Assembly (NCBI GenBank): GCA_933228675.1 | Contig: OW121743.1 | Span: 65,685,998 to 65,749,997, forward strand | DNA length: 64,000 bases | Direction: 5' to 3' | Source: Stomorhina lunata | Lineage: Eukaryota > Arthropoda > Insecta > Diptera > Rhiniidae | Shown: piece after piece, positions 12,441-25,765 of the stretch | Layout: each line of letters starts with the position of its first letter | Numbering within the stretch: the stretch's first letter is position 1 | The notes under the pieces: generated by a model | What the model saw: the letters and a program-made list of their open reading frames with translations, nothing else | What the model was told of the DNA's origin: nothing | Database searches by the model: none | Program-made: the position numbers and the translations under genes

Positions 12441-14050
12441 AATAAATTTCTTTATAGAAAACTAACGATATCTTAAATGTTAAAAAAAAGGAAATCTCGA
12501 TGTTATTTCACATTTTTGCTTATAACTATCATAATAACTCTTTCAAAATTGTTCAACAAAATTGTTGGATTCTCAACACTTTGTTTAATAATATAACGAA
12601 ATTTTTTTTTCATTATAAAATTAAAAAATTCAAAAAAAAAAAATAAATTTAATTTTTTTAGTTTCTTGAAAATTTATATGTGATATTACATTGTTTGTGA
12701 CTACACACTTTAGTTCTTTTATACTCAAATTAATTTAAAGACAATTCCTTAATGTCCTTTTCCTTTACTAAATAAATTGTCCTTCTTAATGTACAAAATT
12801 CTACGCCTGAAAAATTTTTCATTAAAAAAAACCCTCAAAGCAAAATGACCAATATTAATTTTGACAATTACAATTAATAAGCCGCTATACAAAGAATATA
12901 ACTAAAAGCTGTTGTAAATGGCATAAAATAACTTCTAAAATGTTTTTCACTTAAATAAAGCAGAATATCCTGCTGAAAAAATTTAAAGAAAATACGCAGA
13001 CAAAGGAAGTCAAATTACTCAAACAATAAGCAATGGATAATGGACAGATAAAAAGCCAAGACTATAAAAAAAAAACAAAAAATTTTGTCAAAAAAAAAAT
13101 TTATAAAAAGTGACGTAAACCACCCACTAGTTAAGGTCTCACAGAAAAAATAACGAAATGCCCCCCCACTCATACAAAAAAATATTTTTTTGTAATAAAT
13201 GACAATAATATAAGTATTTTGCAAACAAGCCAAATAAAAAGCATTTAATTAATAATTTACTTTAGGAATTTATCATCAGACAGATGAGAAAAACGACTAC
13301 AATTACAAAAGAAGGCTAAAGTAGGAAAGGAAATACAACAGCAGAAAAACCAAAAAAGGGACATTCATTACTTTAAGGCACAATCGAAAGAGCCATGACA
13401 CAAGACAAAGACATTTTGCCCTTAATTGTAGAAGTTGCTGCCAAAGTAAGACAAAGTTGCTGCCAAAGTAAGACAAAACAACTTAAAATCTTTCGCATTC
13501 GCACTCTTTATCAGCAATAATCGAAATTGGCTAAGAATTCTTAGCAGCTGGATCGAAATTCTTTGTGTATTGTTCAAGATTTTCAGTTTATTTTGGAAAA
13601 AAAAAACGGAAATTTAACACTCACTAAATCAATGGGTAAATTAAAAAAGGCGGAGTTATATACTTTGTATCTGTGTGTTAACAGTCAGACACAGATACTT
13701 TGGTACACACACAGATACTTTTACCAAAGTGGTGAATATTGTTTTGTATCTTTTAAACTTCTTCGTTTTTATTGTTCTTTGGAGTAAAAATACTATATTT
13801 TTTGTATTTCTTTAGCGAGCACATTTTGGTACCGACTATGAAGATAACTTTTTTAAATAAAACATTTTTAAAACTCTCACACAGATACAAATACTTTTAG
13901 GTATAGAGGTTAGTGTATTCATGGTGGAGGTGAATTATTTGTTCCTAAAAAATCATTTTTGAGATAGATACATATTATTGAGACATAAAGATAAATATAA
14001 TTGGAGGTAGTTTAAAGGAGTTTATATTATTTTTAGTACAGTAAATTATT
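12441..14050. other. Gene-free spacer
   Basis: Between the large and small CGATATCG arrays. It contains a duplicated GTTGCTGCCAAAGTAAGACA (13432-13475) and several ACACAGATACTTT repeats (13680-13890). Short ORFs have no recognisable domain. Confidence 0.55.
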
Positions 14051-14490
14051 CGATGGAAAACTAGCGATATCGTAAAATTTTCTATACAAAATTAACGATA
14101 TCGTAAAATTTTCTATACAAAATTAACGATATCGTAAATATTTTTATAGAAAATTAACGATATCGTAAATTTTTCTATAGAAAATTAACGATATCGTAAA
14201 TTTTTCTATAGAAAATTAACGATATCGTAAATTTTTCTATAGAAAATTAACGATATCGTAAATTTTTCTATAGAAAATTAACGATATCGTAAATTTTTCT
14301 ATAGAAAATTACCGATATTGTTAACTTTTTCTATGAAAAATTAACTATATCGTAAATTTTTCTATAAATAATTAACGATATCGTACATTTTTCTATAGAA
14401 AATTAACGATATCGTTAAGTTTTCTATAGAAAATTAACAATATCGTAAATTTTTCTATGGAAAATTAACGATATCGTTTATTTTGTGTGT
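14051..14490. repeat. 31-bp CGATATCG satellite, small outlier array
   Basis: About 14 units of AATTAACGATATCGTAAAT joined to TTTTTCTATAGAAAA. Here the second dyad is the full CTATAG palindrome, whereas most units at 9063-12440 have CTATAAAA. The outlier therefore links the CGATATCG family to the CTATAG-containing arrays elsewhere. Confidence 0.95.
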
Positions 14491-15190
14491 TTTATAGAAA
14501 ATTTAAAATTTATTTTCTTTCCGAAAAGAAGGTTACATTTTGAATTCGACTGTAAATAGTTCTAGGAAACTATATGTATGTGACTGAGACTGAAGTCGAT
14601 TATAATTTCAGTTGTCCATAGTTTAGTCGACTATTTTTCCATTGTCATATAGTCTATAGATTAAGTAAATAGTTACAGTCGATAAACTAATTGACTTTAG
14701 TCCCAGTTGTATAAAATTTAAGTCTATAGTCTCAGTCGTCTATAGTTTCAGTAGACCATAGATTCAGTTATCTGTTGATCAGTCAGATAAAGTTACGGTA
14801 GACTGATTATAGTCTCAGTCGTCTATATTTGTAGTCATCTTTAGTTCCAATTGATTATAGTCCCAGTCGTTTATAGACCTATTCGACTAAAGATAAGTTG
14901 ACTAAAATTCTAATCGAATAGTCCTAGAAGACTATGGTAATAGTCGAGCATAGTCTTAGTCAACTATATAGTCACAGTCGACTTAAGTCCAGCCAACTAT
15001 AGTTTCATTTGAATAGTATAGTCGTTGAAGAAATAGTCCTTGTCTACCACAGGGCTTAATTTACTCGCGACTAAAAAATAAGTCTCTTGTAATCATAGGG
15101 CCTCAATATATAGTCCAAATTCTTACAGTCCCAATATAGTAGCGCAGACTACATTGTATAACCCAAGCGACTACAGTACTGTCGATAACA
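14491..15190. repeat. Degenerate CTATAGTC / GTCGACTA sequence
   Basis: From about 14565 the sequence is dense in TATAGTC, CAGTCGACTA and related words at irregular spacing. It looks like a decayed or unhomogenised relative of the 15-bp satellite that begins near 16000. No gene seen. Confidence 0.7.
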
Positions 15191-16000
15191 CTCGTATTGA
15201 CAATAAAGAACTTCAAAATTTAAATGCTGAAAATTACCTTTTGTACTCCCTTTTTTAACCAGCTACTGTCTCAATTTCCTTCACAATTGTATACCCTCTA
15301 AATTAACAGACACTAAGTCTACTCCAATTAAATTTCTAGGAAATTAACAAAATTCCTTGGAAATACAAGGGAAAGATACAATTGACGTTAGAGAAACCAC
15401 TAATAATCCTCCAAAGTGTAACATGATTATTGAAATTTTTATAAATAAAATATATTTTTATGTGATCACGCATTATAGACATAAGTTTCCATATTGTTAA
15501 GATATTAAACATATAAAGAAAAAAAAACTAATAAACCAAACAACATTAACATGTCAATGTCATTTCAAATTAGTTAAAAAAGCTGATAAAAAACCACATT
15601 AACAAATGATAGAAACCAATTTTCTTTAAAACCGAAAAGATAGTAGACAGTCAGACAGACAACACACATAGAAGATACTTGAACAATACATTCACAACTC
15701 CACTCCTTACAGGTAAATTATCATTATATTTCCCAATTGAAATGACAACAATACAACAAAATGTTAAGAGGAATCGAACAACATCTGAAAGGGGGATATG
15801 GAAAACTAAAGGGATCTTATATATAAGAAAATAGCAAGACACAGTGGGGGATTTCAAATAAAAGGGTACGGAAAAATTTAAAGTCCATTTCAGTCGCATC
15901 GAGTAAATTTCAATTAAATATTATCCTATAAACTAGAGTTCAATTGCCTCTAATTGCATCGACCTCAAATCTATTCACTTTGATCCCAACGACTTTAAGA
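15191..16000. other. Gene-free spacer
   Basis: Low-complexity A/T-rich sequence grading into the 15-bp satellite near 15960. An 82-codon minus-strand open frame at 15651-15899 has no recognisable features. Confidence 0.55.
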
Positions 16001-18530
16001 AAATGGACTATAATTCCATTGACTTTATCACTATCACTACAGCCCCATCGCCGAAAGTCGCTTCGACTATGGTCCCATCAGCTATCATCATATTGACTAA
16101 AGTACCATACATCGTCTATAGACTTTTCAACTATAGTCCCATCGTCTATATTTCCAATGACTATAGTCTTATCGGTTATAGTCCCATCGACTATAGTGCC
16201 ATATAGTTTAATCGACTATAGTCCTATCGACTACAGTCCCATCGACTATATTCATATCGACTATAGTCCCATTGAATATAGTCTATCGATTATAGTCCCA
16301 TCGACTATAGTCCCATCGACTATAGTCCCTTCGACTATAGTCCCATCGGCTATAGTCCCATCGACTATAGTCCCATCGACTATAGTCCCATCGACTATTG
16401 TTCCATTGACTATAGTCCCATCGGCCTTAGTCCCGTCGACTTTAGTCCCGTCGACTATAGTCCCGTCGACTATAGTCCCGTCGACTATAGTCCCGTCGAC
16501 TATAGTCCCGTCGACTATAGTCCCGTCGACTATAGTCCCGTCAACTATAGTCCCGTCGACTATAGTCCCGTCGACTATATTCCCGTCGACTATAGTCCCG
16601 TCGACTATATTCCTGTCGACTATAGTCCCGTCGACTATAGTCCCGTCGACTATAGTCCCGTCGACTATAGTCCCGTCGACTATAGTCCCGTCGACTATAG
16701 TCCCGTCGACTATAGTCCCGTCGACTATAGTCCCGTCGACTATAGTCCCGTCGACTATAGTCCCGTCGACTATATTCCCGTCAACTATAATCCCGTCGAC
16801 TATAGTCCCGTCGACTATAGTCCCGTCGACAATAGTCCCGTCGACTATAGTCCCGTCGACTATAGTCCCGTAGACTATAGTCCCATCGCCTATAGTCCCA
16901 TCGTCTATAGTCCCATCGCCTATAGTCCCATCGCCTATAGTCCCATCGCCTATAGTCCCATCGCCTATAGTCCCGTCGACTATTGTGCCGCCGACTATAG
17001 TCCCGTCGACTAAAGTCCCATCGACTTTATTCCCATCGACTATAGTCCCATCGACTATAGTCCCATTGGCTATAGTCCCATCGACTATAGTCCCATCGAC
17101 TATAGTTCCATCGTGTATAGCCCCATCGACTATAGTCCCATCGACTATAGTTCCATCTTGTATAGTCCCATCGACTATAGTCCCATTATCTATAGTCCCA
17201 TCGACTATAGTCCCATCGACTATAGTCCCATCGACTATAGTTCCATTGACTATAATCCCATCGACTATAGTCCCATCGACTATAGTCCATCGACTATAGT
17301 CCCATCGACTATAGTCTCATCGGCTATAGTCCCATCGACTATAGTCCCATCGATTATAGTCTCATCGACTATAGTCCCGTCGACTATAGTCCCATCGACT
17401 ATAGTCCTATCGACTATAGGCCCATCGACTATAGTGCCATCGACTATAGTCCCATCGACTATAGTCCCATCGACTATAGTCCCATCGACTGTAGTCCCAT
17501 CGACTATAGTCCCATCGACTATATTCCCATCGACTATAGTCTCATCGACTATAGTCTCATCGACTATTGTCCCATCGCCTAAAGTCCCATCGTCTACAGT
17601 CATATCGCCTATAGTCCCATCGACTATAGTCCCATCGACTATTGTCCCATCGACTATTGTCCCATCGACTGTAGTCCCATCGACTATAGTCCCATTGGCT
17701 ATAGTCCCATCGACTATAGTCCCATCGACTATAGTTCCATCGTGTATAGCCCCATCGACTATAGTCCCATCGACTATAGTTCCATCTTGTATAGTCCCAT
17801 CGACTATAGTCCCATCGACTATAGTCCCATTATCTATAGTCCCATCGACTATAGTCCCATCGACTATAGTCCCATCGACTATAGTCCCATTGACTATAGT
17901 CCCATCGACTATAGTCCCATCGACTATAGTCCATCGACTATAGTCCCATCGACTATAGTCCCATCGGCTATAGTCCCATCGACTATAGTCCCATCGATTA
18001 TAGTCTCATCGACTATAGTCCCGTCGACTATAGTCCCATCGACTATAGTCCTATCGACTATAGGCCCATCGACTATAGTGCCATCGACTATAGTCCCATC
18101 GACTATAGTCCCATCGACTGTAATCCCATCGACTATAGTCCCATCGACTATATTCCCATCGACTATAGTCTCATCGGCTATTGTCCCATCGCCTAAAGTC
18201 CCATCGTCTACAGTCATATCGCCTATAGTCCCATCGACTATAGTCCCATCGACTATAGTCCCATCGACTATTGTCCCATCGACTATTGTCCCATCGACTG
18301 TAGTCCCATCGACTATAGTCCCATCGACTATAGTCCCATCGACTATAGTTCCATCGACTATAGTCCCATCAACTATAGTCCCATCGACTATAGTCCCATC
18401 GACTATAGTCCCATCGACTATAGTCCCCATCGACTATAGTCCCATCAACTATAGTCCCATCGACTATAGTCCCATCTAATATAGTCCCATCGACAATAGT
18501 CTATTCGACTATATTCCCATTGACTGTTTT
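16001..18530. repeat. 15-bp satellite TCCCATCGACTATAG, array 1
   Basis: About 165 units of TCCCATCGACTATAG. Units from about 16431 to 16990 are mostly TCCCGTCGACTATAG, with the palindromic hexamer GTCGAC; the rest mostly carry CATCGAC. A run of rare variants starting TCCCATTGGC at 17061 recurs at 17690, a ~629-bp higher-order duplication (42 units less one base). Units are a multiple of three with no stop in several frames, so long frames such as (STIVP)n and (VDGTI)n appear on both strands by chance. Confidence 0.98.
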
Positions 18531-19265
18531 TTTTTTGACTATTTAGTTGCTTTAATTTTTAAAATCCCCCACTGTGCCATTTTTCTTTGGAAAAAAAGGT
18601 ATGTGTATATTAATAACCAAAAGATACTTGCTCGTACAAGTATCTCGATATTTTATTATTGTTATTCTGTATTCAATTTTTCAAATATTGTTGTTAAATT
18701 AATTTAACTCAAATGACAATTAAACAAGTCATTGACACATCAACAAGAACTTATTTTGAAACAACAATAGAATGAACACCGAAACCCCAAACATTGATGT
18801 CATTTGATTAACAAGTTTGTCTTTTTGAATGAATTATATCTAAGTTTTTTTCGTTTTAGTCATTCCGTCCAACGTCACTTTGTCTACAAATGTTCGAATG
18901 TTACCTCAACTTTCATTTAACTATTTCCATAATTCTTTTAACATTTTCAGTCTTAGGTATTAATCAATTCCATCCATGCTGTCATCTCAATATGTAAGTG
19001 GATCTATGAATGAATATGGAAAGAGAGAGTATCAATTTACAAACGATCGTAACTGGAAATAGAAAACCCAAATGATATTGATTGATTGCAACTCATCAGA
19101 TGTTCCTCAATAGAAGAATAACAGAGATTTATGTTTATTTTATGACTAAAGTTTTGGATCGAAATTTGATTATTGTAGCAGTGCATTTTGGAGCCGCAGC
19201 CGACTATTGTCAGTTTGAACAAAACTAGTTCGGAACTAGAGTCCGATTGCACTAAATTCAGACTG
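18531..19265. other. Gene-free spacer with a small hairpin
   Basis: No coding evidence. At 18622-18645 there is a 9-bp perfect stem, AGATACTTG / CAAGTATCT, with a 6-nt loop. Confidence 0.55.
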
Positions 19266-20130
19266 GACTGAGGTAAGGCTATAGACTAGACTTAAGCATT
19301 CGGTTATACTTAGACGACTTTCTATACTCGGACTATCGTCAGAATTCAGATCTTTACAATCATATATACACATATGATCGTCTATACTTAGACGTTATTC
19401 TATACTAAGATGATTATATTCTTAGACGATCATCTACACTCAGACGATTATCTAAACTGGGAAAATTATCTTTACTTTGACGGTCATCTATATATAGTTT
19501 GACGATCAAATATCGTTAGAACTCAGACCTATACAATTATCATTACATATACAAATCATTTATACTTTGAGATGATCGTCATAGTATAGATGATTTTTAT
19601 GAGTAAAGATGATTGTATAGGTCTAATTGTATAGGTTCTAACGATATATGATCTTCAAAGTATATATAGATGACCGTCAAAGTAAAGATGATTTTCCGAG
19701 TTAAGACGATCTTCAATACTCGGAAGATCTTCTAAACTAAGACGATCGTATATTCTAAGAAAATCATTTATATTCTAATGATTTTCTATATTCAGATGAT
19801 TGTACTTAAAATATGAATCCATAAAGGATTATAAAATACCTTCTATATTGATACGATCGTCTAAGTATAGACTTATATACTCATGCGATATTTCATACTC
19901 AGAATTTTGTCTATACTAAGACGACAGACGTGGACTATTGTCGGTCTCGTCTATAGTTGATCTGATTTATAGTCAGTCTAGACTATCTTTAGCTTAGACT
20001 GTATTCGGTCAGAACTACAGTCGCTGTAGACTATATTTAGTCTGGATTACAGTCGGTGTGACTAAAATAGCTCTGGATTTAAGTAGGTCTGAACTTTAGT
20101 CTTTTGGGACTATAATCGTTCTGTAGTATA
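19266..20130. repeat. Degenerate 18-bp-type repeats (AGACGATNNTCTATACT)
   Basis: Words such as TAGACGATCGTCT, TCTATACTCAGACG and AGACGATTATCT recur at irregular spacing, so this is a decayed relative of the 18-bp array at 25301-25765. Towards 19920-20130 it shifts to GTCTAGACTATC/TCTGGATT words. An inverted repeat inside it is listed separately. Confidence 0.7.
19468..19689. repeat. 222-bp foldback inside the degenerate 18-bp tract
   Basis: ATCTTTACTTTGACGGTCAT at 19468 is matched in inverse orientation by ATGACCGTCAAAGTAAAGAT ending at 19689. The inner parts continue the pairing imperfectly (GATATTTGATCGTC against GATCATATATCGTT, and TAGAACTCAGACCTATACAA against its inverse). It is a local inverted duplication of about 70-80 bp arms. 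Confidence 0.75.
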
Positions 20131-20985
20131 CAAGCAAGTCTACTTATATGCAGACATTTCTGATTTATCTCTCTCTCAATAAAGTATCAATTTCCCTACT
20201 TATAACGAAAATGTCGGTAACCAAATAAACAAATAACTTAATAAAATCTCCAATAACTAACATAAATATAAAAAAAAAATCAATCTATAACAAAAGATCA
20301 AAAACAAATATTATTCTTAAGAAACTGTTACAATTCTTAATTTGAAATCATATCTGCCGGGCATTTAACATGATTCCATTCCATAGCAATGACCGATCAT
20401 TTGGCTTAGGAAGCCCTAAAACGCTACCACTACTTAGCGTTTTCGATCAAAAGAGTAGCGTGGGATTTTATTTACAAGATGTTTATTTAATAAATTTTCA
20501 ATTCTGTTTATATCTTTCGTTAAGAAAAAAGTAAATGATCCTTCTCGTTGGGAGATTACAATTACTTTCATTTTATGTGAGTCTGCATAGATAAGATCGA
20601 TTTTATTGTATGAGTTACTTAGGTATAAAGAGAAAAAGAAATTTAACACTTTTTTGAAGATTGAAGAGGTGGAATTTCTTTGAAAATTAAACGTTTTTGA
20701 TTTGGTTATTTAAAGATCAATGAGACAATTAGAGTCAATCAAAAATGTTACAGTTAACATGGACGGTTTGTGATGATCAGTTGTTTATATAAAGTTATAT
20801 TGAATAAAGTATTTGGAAACATCTATCAAACACAAGTATCCAAATGTAATATAAATCTCTAGACGAGTTTTGGATTCTAAGAGTAAGGGCAGAGCTAAAA
20901 GTTTAAGGCTTTTTATCAAAGCTTAGCTTGACTTATTAGGGCTTTTATTGGTTTTCTCAATATTATGGCTATATTATAATGATAG
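20131..20985. other. Gene-free spacer
   Basis: A/T-rich spacer; a 71-codon minus-strand open frame at 20434-20649 has no recognisable domain. Confidence 0.55.
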
Positions 20986-21095
20986 TCTATATTCAGACAA
21001 TAATTTATATTCCGACGGTCGTCTCTACTTAGACAATAATTTATACTCAGACGATCATCTATACTTAGACGACCGTCTTTACTCAGTCGATGAGA
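20986..21095. repeat. 18-bp units flanking 15-bp array 2 on its left
   Basis: About six degenerate units with TCTATATTCAGACAAT, ACGGTCGTCTCTACTTAG and CAGACGATCATCTATACT. They stop where the 15-bp satellite begins. Confidence 0.75.
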
Positions 21096-23862
21096 CTTAA
21101 GTCGTCCTTTCGGCTATAGTCCTTTGGACAAAAGTCCTATCGACAATAGTCTCATCGACTACAGTCCCATCGACTAAAGTACCATCGACTATTGTCCCAT
21201 CGACTATAGTCTCATTGACTATAGTCCCATTGACTATAGTCCCATTGACTATAGTCCCATCGACTACAGTCCCATCGACTATAATCCCATCGACTATAGT
21301 TCCATCGACTATAGTCCCATCGACTATAGCCCCATCGACTATAGTCCCATCGACTATAGTCCCATCGACTAAAGTCTCATCGACTATAGTCCCATCGACT
21401 ATAGTCCCATCGACTATAGTCCCATCGACTATAGTCCCATCGACTATAGTCCCATCGACTATAGTCCCATCGACTATAGTACCATTGACTATAGTCCCAT
21501 CGACTATAGTCCCATCGACTATAGTCCCATCGACTATAGTTCTATCGACTATAGTCCCATCAACTATAGTCCCATCGACTATAGTCCCATCGGCTATAGT
21601 CCCATCGACTACAGTCCCATCGACTATAGTCCCATCGACTATAGTTCCATCGACTATAGTCCCATCGACTTTACTCCTATCGACTATACTCCTATCGACT
21701 ATAGTTCCATCGACTATAGTCCCATCGACTATAGGCCCATCGACTATAGTCCCATCGGCTATAGTCCCATCGACTATAGTCCCATCGACTATAGTCCCAT
21801 CGACTATAGTCCAATCGACTATAGTCCCATCGACTATAGTCCCATCGACTATAGTCCCATCGTCTATAGTCCCATCGACTATAGTCCCATCGTCTATAGT
21901 CCCATCGACTATAGTCCCATCGACTATAGTCCCATCGACTATAGTCCCATCGTCTATAGTCACATCGACTATAGTCCCATCGACTATAGTCCCATCGACA
22001 ATAGTCCCATCAACTATAGCCCCATCGACTATATTCCCATCGACTATAGTCCCATCGACTATAGTCCCATCGACTATAGTCCCATCGGCTATAGTCCCAT
22101 CGACTATAGTCCCATCGACTATAGTCCCATCGACAATAGTCCCATCGACTATAGTCCCATCGACTATAGTCCCATCGACTATAGTCCCATCGACTATAGT
22201 CCCATCGACTATAGTCCCATCGACTATAGCCCCATCGACTATAGTCCCATCGACTATAGTCCCATCGACTATAGTCCCATCAACTATAGTCGCATCGACT
22301 TTAGTTCTATCGACTATAGTCCCATCGACTATACTCCTATAGACTATAGTCCCATCGACTATAGTCCCATCGACTATAGTCCCCATCAACTATAGTCCCA
22401 TCGACTATAGTCTCATTGACTTTAGTCCCATCGACTAAAGTACCATCGATTATAGTCCCATCGACTATAGTCCCATCGACTATAGGCCCATCGACTATAG
22501 TCCCATCGACTATAGTCCCATCGACTATAGTCCCATCGACTATAGTCCCATCGAGTATAGTCCCATCGACTATAGTCCCATCGACTATAGTCCCATCGAC
22601 TATAGTCCAATCGACTATAGTCCCATCGACTATAGTCCCATCGACTATAGTCCCATCGACTATAGTCCCATCGTCTATAGTCCCATCGACTAAAGTCTCA
22701 TCGACTATAGTCCCATCGACTATAGTCCCATCAACTATAGTCGCATCGACTTTAGTTCTATCGACTATAGTCCCATCGACTATACTCCTATAGACTATAG
22801 TCCCATCGACTATAGTCCCATCGACTATAGTCCCATCGACTATAGGCCCATCGACTATAGTCCCATCGACTATAGTCCCATCGACTATAGTCCCATCGAC
22901 TGTAGTCCCATCGACTATAGTCCCATCGAGTATAGTCCCATCGACTATAGTCCCATCGACTATAGTCCCATCGACTATAGTCCAATCGACTATAGTCCCA
23001 TCGACTATAGTCCCATCGACTATAGTCCCATCGTCTATAGTCCCATCGACTATAGTCCCATCGAGTATAGTCCCATCGACTATAGTCCCATCGACTATAG
23101 TCCCATCGACTATAGTCCCATCGACTATAGTCCCATCGACTATAGTCCCATCGACTGTAGTCCCATCGACTATAGTCCCATCGAGTATAGTCCCATCGAC
23201 TATAGTCCCATCGACTATAGTCCCATCGACTATAGTCCCATCGACTATAGTCCCATCGACTGTAGTCCCATCGACTATAGTCCCATCGACTATAGTCCAA
23301 TCGACTATAGTCCCATCGACTATAGTCCCATCGACTATAGTCCCATCGTCTATAGTCCCATCGACTATAGTCCCATCGAGTATAGTCCCATCGACTATAG
23401 TCCCATCGACTATAGTCCCATCGACTATAGTCCCATCGACTATAGTCCCATCGACTATAGTCCCATCGACTATAGTCCCATCGACTGTAGTCCCATCGAC
23501 TATAGTCCCATCGACTATAGTCCAATCGACTATAGTCCCATCGACTATAGTCCCATCGACTATAGTCCCATCGTCTATAGTCCCATCGACTATAGTCCCA
23601 TCGAGTATAGTCCCATCGACTATAGTCCCATCGACTATAGTCCCATCGACTATAGTCCAATCGACTATAGTCCCATCGACTATAGTCCCATCGACTATAG
23701 TCCCATCGACTGTAGTCCCATCGACTATAGTCCCATCGAGTATAGTCCCATCGACTATAGTCCCATCGACTATAGTCCCATCGACTATAGTCCAATCGAC
23801 TATAGTCCCATCGACTATAGTCCCATCGACTATAGTCCCATTGACTATAGTCTATAGTAGGA
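21096..23862. repeat. 15-bp satellite TCCCATCGACTATAG, array 2
   Basis: About 184 units, more uniform than array 1 and in the same orientation. In the right third, variants (TCCAATCGAC, TCGAGTATAG, CGTCTATAG, GACTGTAG) recur at about 225 bp, for example GACTGTAG near 23261, 23486 and 23711, giving a higher-order unit of 15 monomers of 15 bp. The longest spurious frame, 430 codons on the minus strand, follows directly from this periodicity and is not a gene. Confidence 0.98.
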
Positions 23863-23990
23863 GGATCATCTATATTCAGACGAACTTCTTTACTCAGATG
23901 ATCGTCTATACTCAGACGATCGTCTATACTTAAACGATCGTCTATGTGCAGATGATCGCCAATATGCAGACGATCGTCTGTACTCATACA
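23863..23990. repeat. 18-bp units flanking 15-bp array 2 on its right
   Basis: About seven units of the TCAGACGATCGTCTATACT kind begin immediately after the last 15-bp unit. With 20986-21095 they bracket the array. Confidence 0.85.
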
Positions 23991-25300
23991 TTTTTGTCGA
24001 TTTTCTAGAGCATATTTGGTCATTAACTTTTTCAATAGATCACAAAATATTTCATAACACGAGACTTAAATCCGCTTGGCGCCGATTCGATCATTATACT
24101 TCAATTTTGATATTGCCACTAGATCACTGATAAAATTAAATTGCATGACAATTTTTAAAAATGTCTAACTAACAAATTTTTATTTAACAAAAATCAGTAA
24201 ACTATTTAACTTTTTTATTTGCTTTATAAACCAATTATAAATTGTTAAAGACCGAAGAATTGAAAAAATTAAAAAGTGCGTAAAAATTCCATTCAGTTTT
24301 ACCAAAAATCATGGTCTAATATCAAAGCTTCATAAAAAGAATTAAAGATCTTAAATGATCTTTAGTTGTTGATTTTTAGAGTAGAAAAAAGAGCTTTTAA
24401 AATAAGTAGAAAATAATGATTTGTTAAAGTTTTAACTACATTTTGGGGATTTTTTCATTATGTCAAAGAGTAAACAAAAATTAATAGGCTTAAAATTTTC
24501 TACCAAATTACTTTAATTATGCCAATTAGTTATTTTTTAGACATAATTTTATTTCAGGTTTGAAATAACATAGCCAATAGTATAATATAAGCAAACCTTT
24601 AAGTAATGGAAAATTTTTATATTTTAGTCATCCATAGTTTGGCTTTAGTGATAATTTTAGTTAATTCTAAACAAACTATGATTCCAGTAGTCATTTTTAC
24701 ATTTAAATACCTTAACTTATCTGTTTTATTATAATTAAATGAATTCTAAGCAGTTGGCTTTAATTTCTTAAAATATAAAACGTCTAATTCCATTACATAA
24801 AACCTGACCCATAAATTGAAAATGTTGATTTCATTCCTTTACGCATTCCATCTCAAATTCTCCCCTTCTTTAGAATAAAACCTGAATAGTAGCATAAAAC
24901 CTGAATAGTAGCATAAGTCGAAAAAGGCACATTAATTGACTTTTACAATTGTTTTATTCAGGACTTTACTAAACTAAAATTTGATATAAAAAAGTATTTT
25001 TTTCCTCTTTATTTCAAATGCGTCAAATTTTGAGTTATACCACTTTTACACAAAACGACATACATATATCTAAACGTTTCAAGTGTGTATAATTTAGTGC
25101 AAGTATAAAACTCATAATTTCAATGATAATTCATGTCAAGTCAAAACAAATTTGCTGCGCTATCAGGATTTTTTGCATTTAAATAACTTTTTCTTTCTTC
25201 TATCTTTCAAGTTTGTTTTTTTTTTTTTGAAAAAAAGTTTCAACGCATCTTAGAAATTAATTCATTCTGAAGATCAGTGATGAGTTTTGTGGCAGAAGTG
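23991..25300. other. Gene-free spacer
   Basis: A/T-rich. CTGAATAGTAGCATAA is duplicated in tandem near 24881-24917. No coding sequence supported. Confidence 0.55.
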
Positions 25301-25765
25301 AAGACCCTCAGACGATCGTCTATACTCAGACGATCATCTTAACTCAGTCAATACTCTATAGTACACGATCGTCTATACTCAGACGATCGTCTATACTCAG
25401 ACGATCGTCTATACTCAGACGATAGTCTATACTCAGACGATCGTCTATACTCAGACGATCGTATACGCTCAGAGAATAGTTAATACTCAGACGATCTTCT
25501 ATAATCAAACGATCGTCTATACTTAGACGATAGTCTAACTATCAGACAACATAGGTTAGATCTTTGTCTATATTGAGACGATCGTTTAAGTAAAAACGTC
25601 TATACTCAGACGATATTCTATACTCTGAAGATCGTCTTCTAAGACGATCGTGAATACTTAGACTATTATTTATATTCATGCGATCAACGATACTTAGACG
25701 ATCACATGTGCTCAGACAATCCTCTATATTCAGACGATCGTCTGTTTTTACATGATTGTACCAAA
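25301..25765. repeat. 18-bp satellite ACTCAGACGATCGTCTAT
   Basis: Around 25370-25465 the unit ACTCAGACGATCGTCTAT is nearly perfect at 18-bp spacing; it decays on both sides. The unit contains the 12-bp palindrome AGACGATCGTCT. It is the best preserved example of the repeats that flank 15-bp array 2. Confidence 0.95.

Noticed and set aside
16157..24035. Long open frames of up to 430 codons with (STIVP)n, (DYSPI)n, (VDGTI)n and (DYSRW)n repeats on both strands
   Set aside because: The monomer is 15 bp, a multiple of three, with no stop in several frames on both strands. Opposite-strand frames of similar length cover the same DNA, there is no start context, splice pattern or non-repeat domain, and frames end where the satellite breaks phase.
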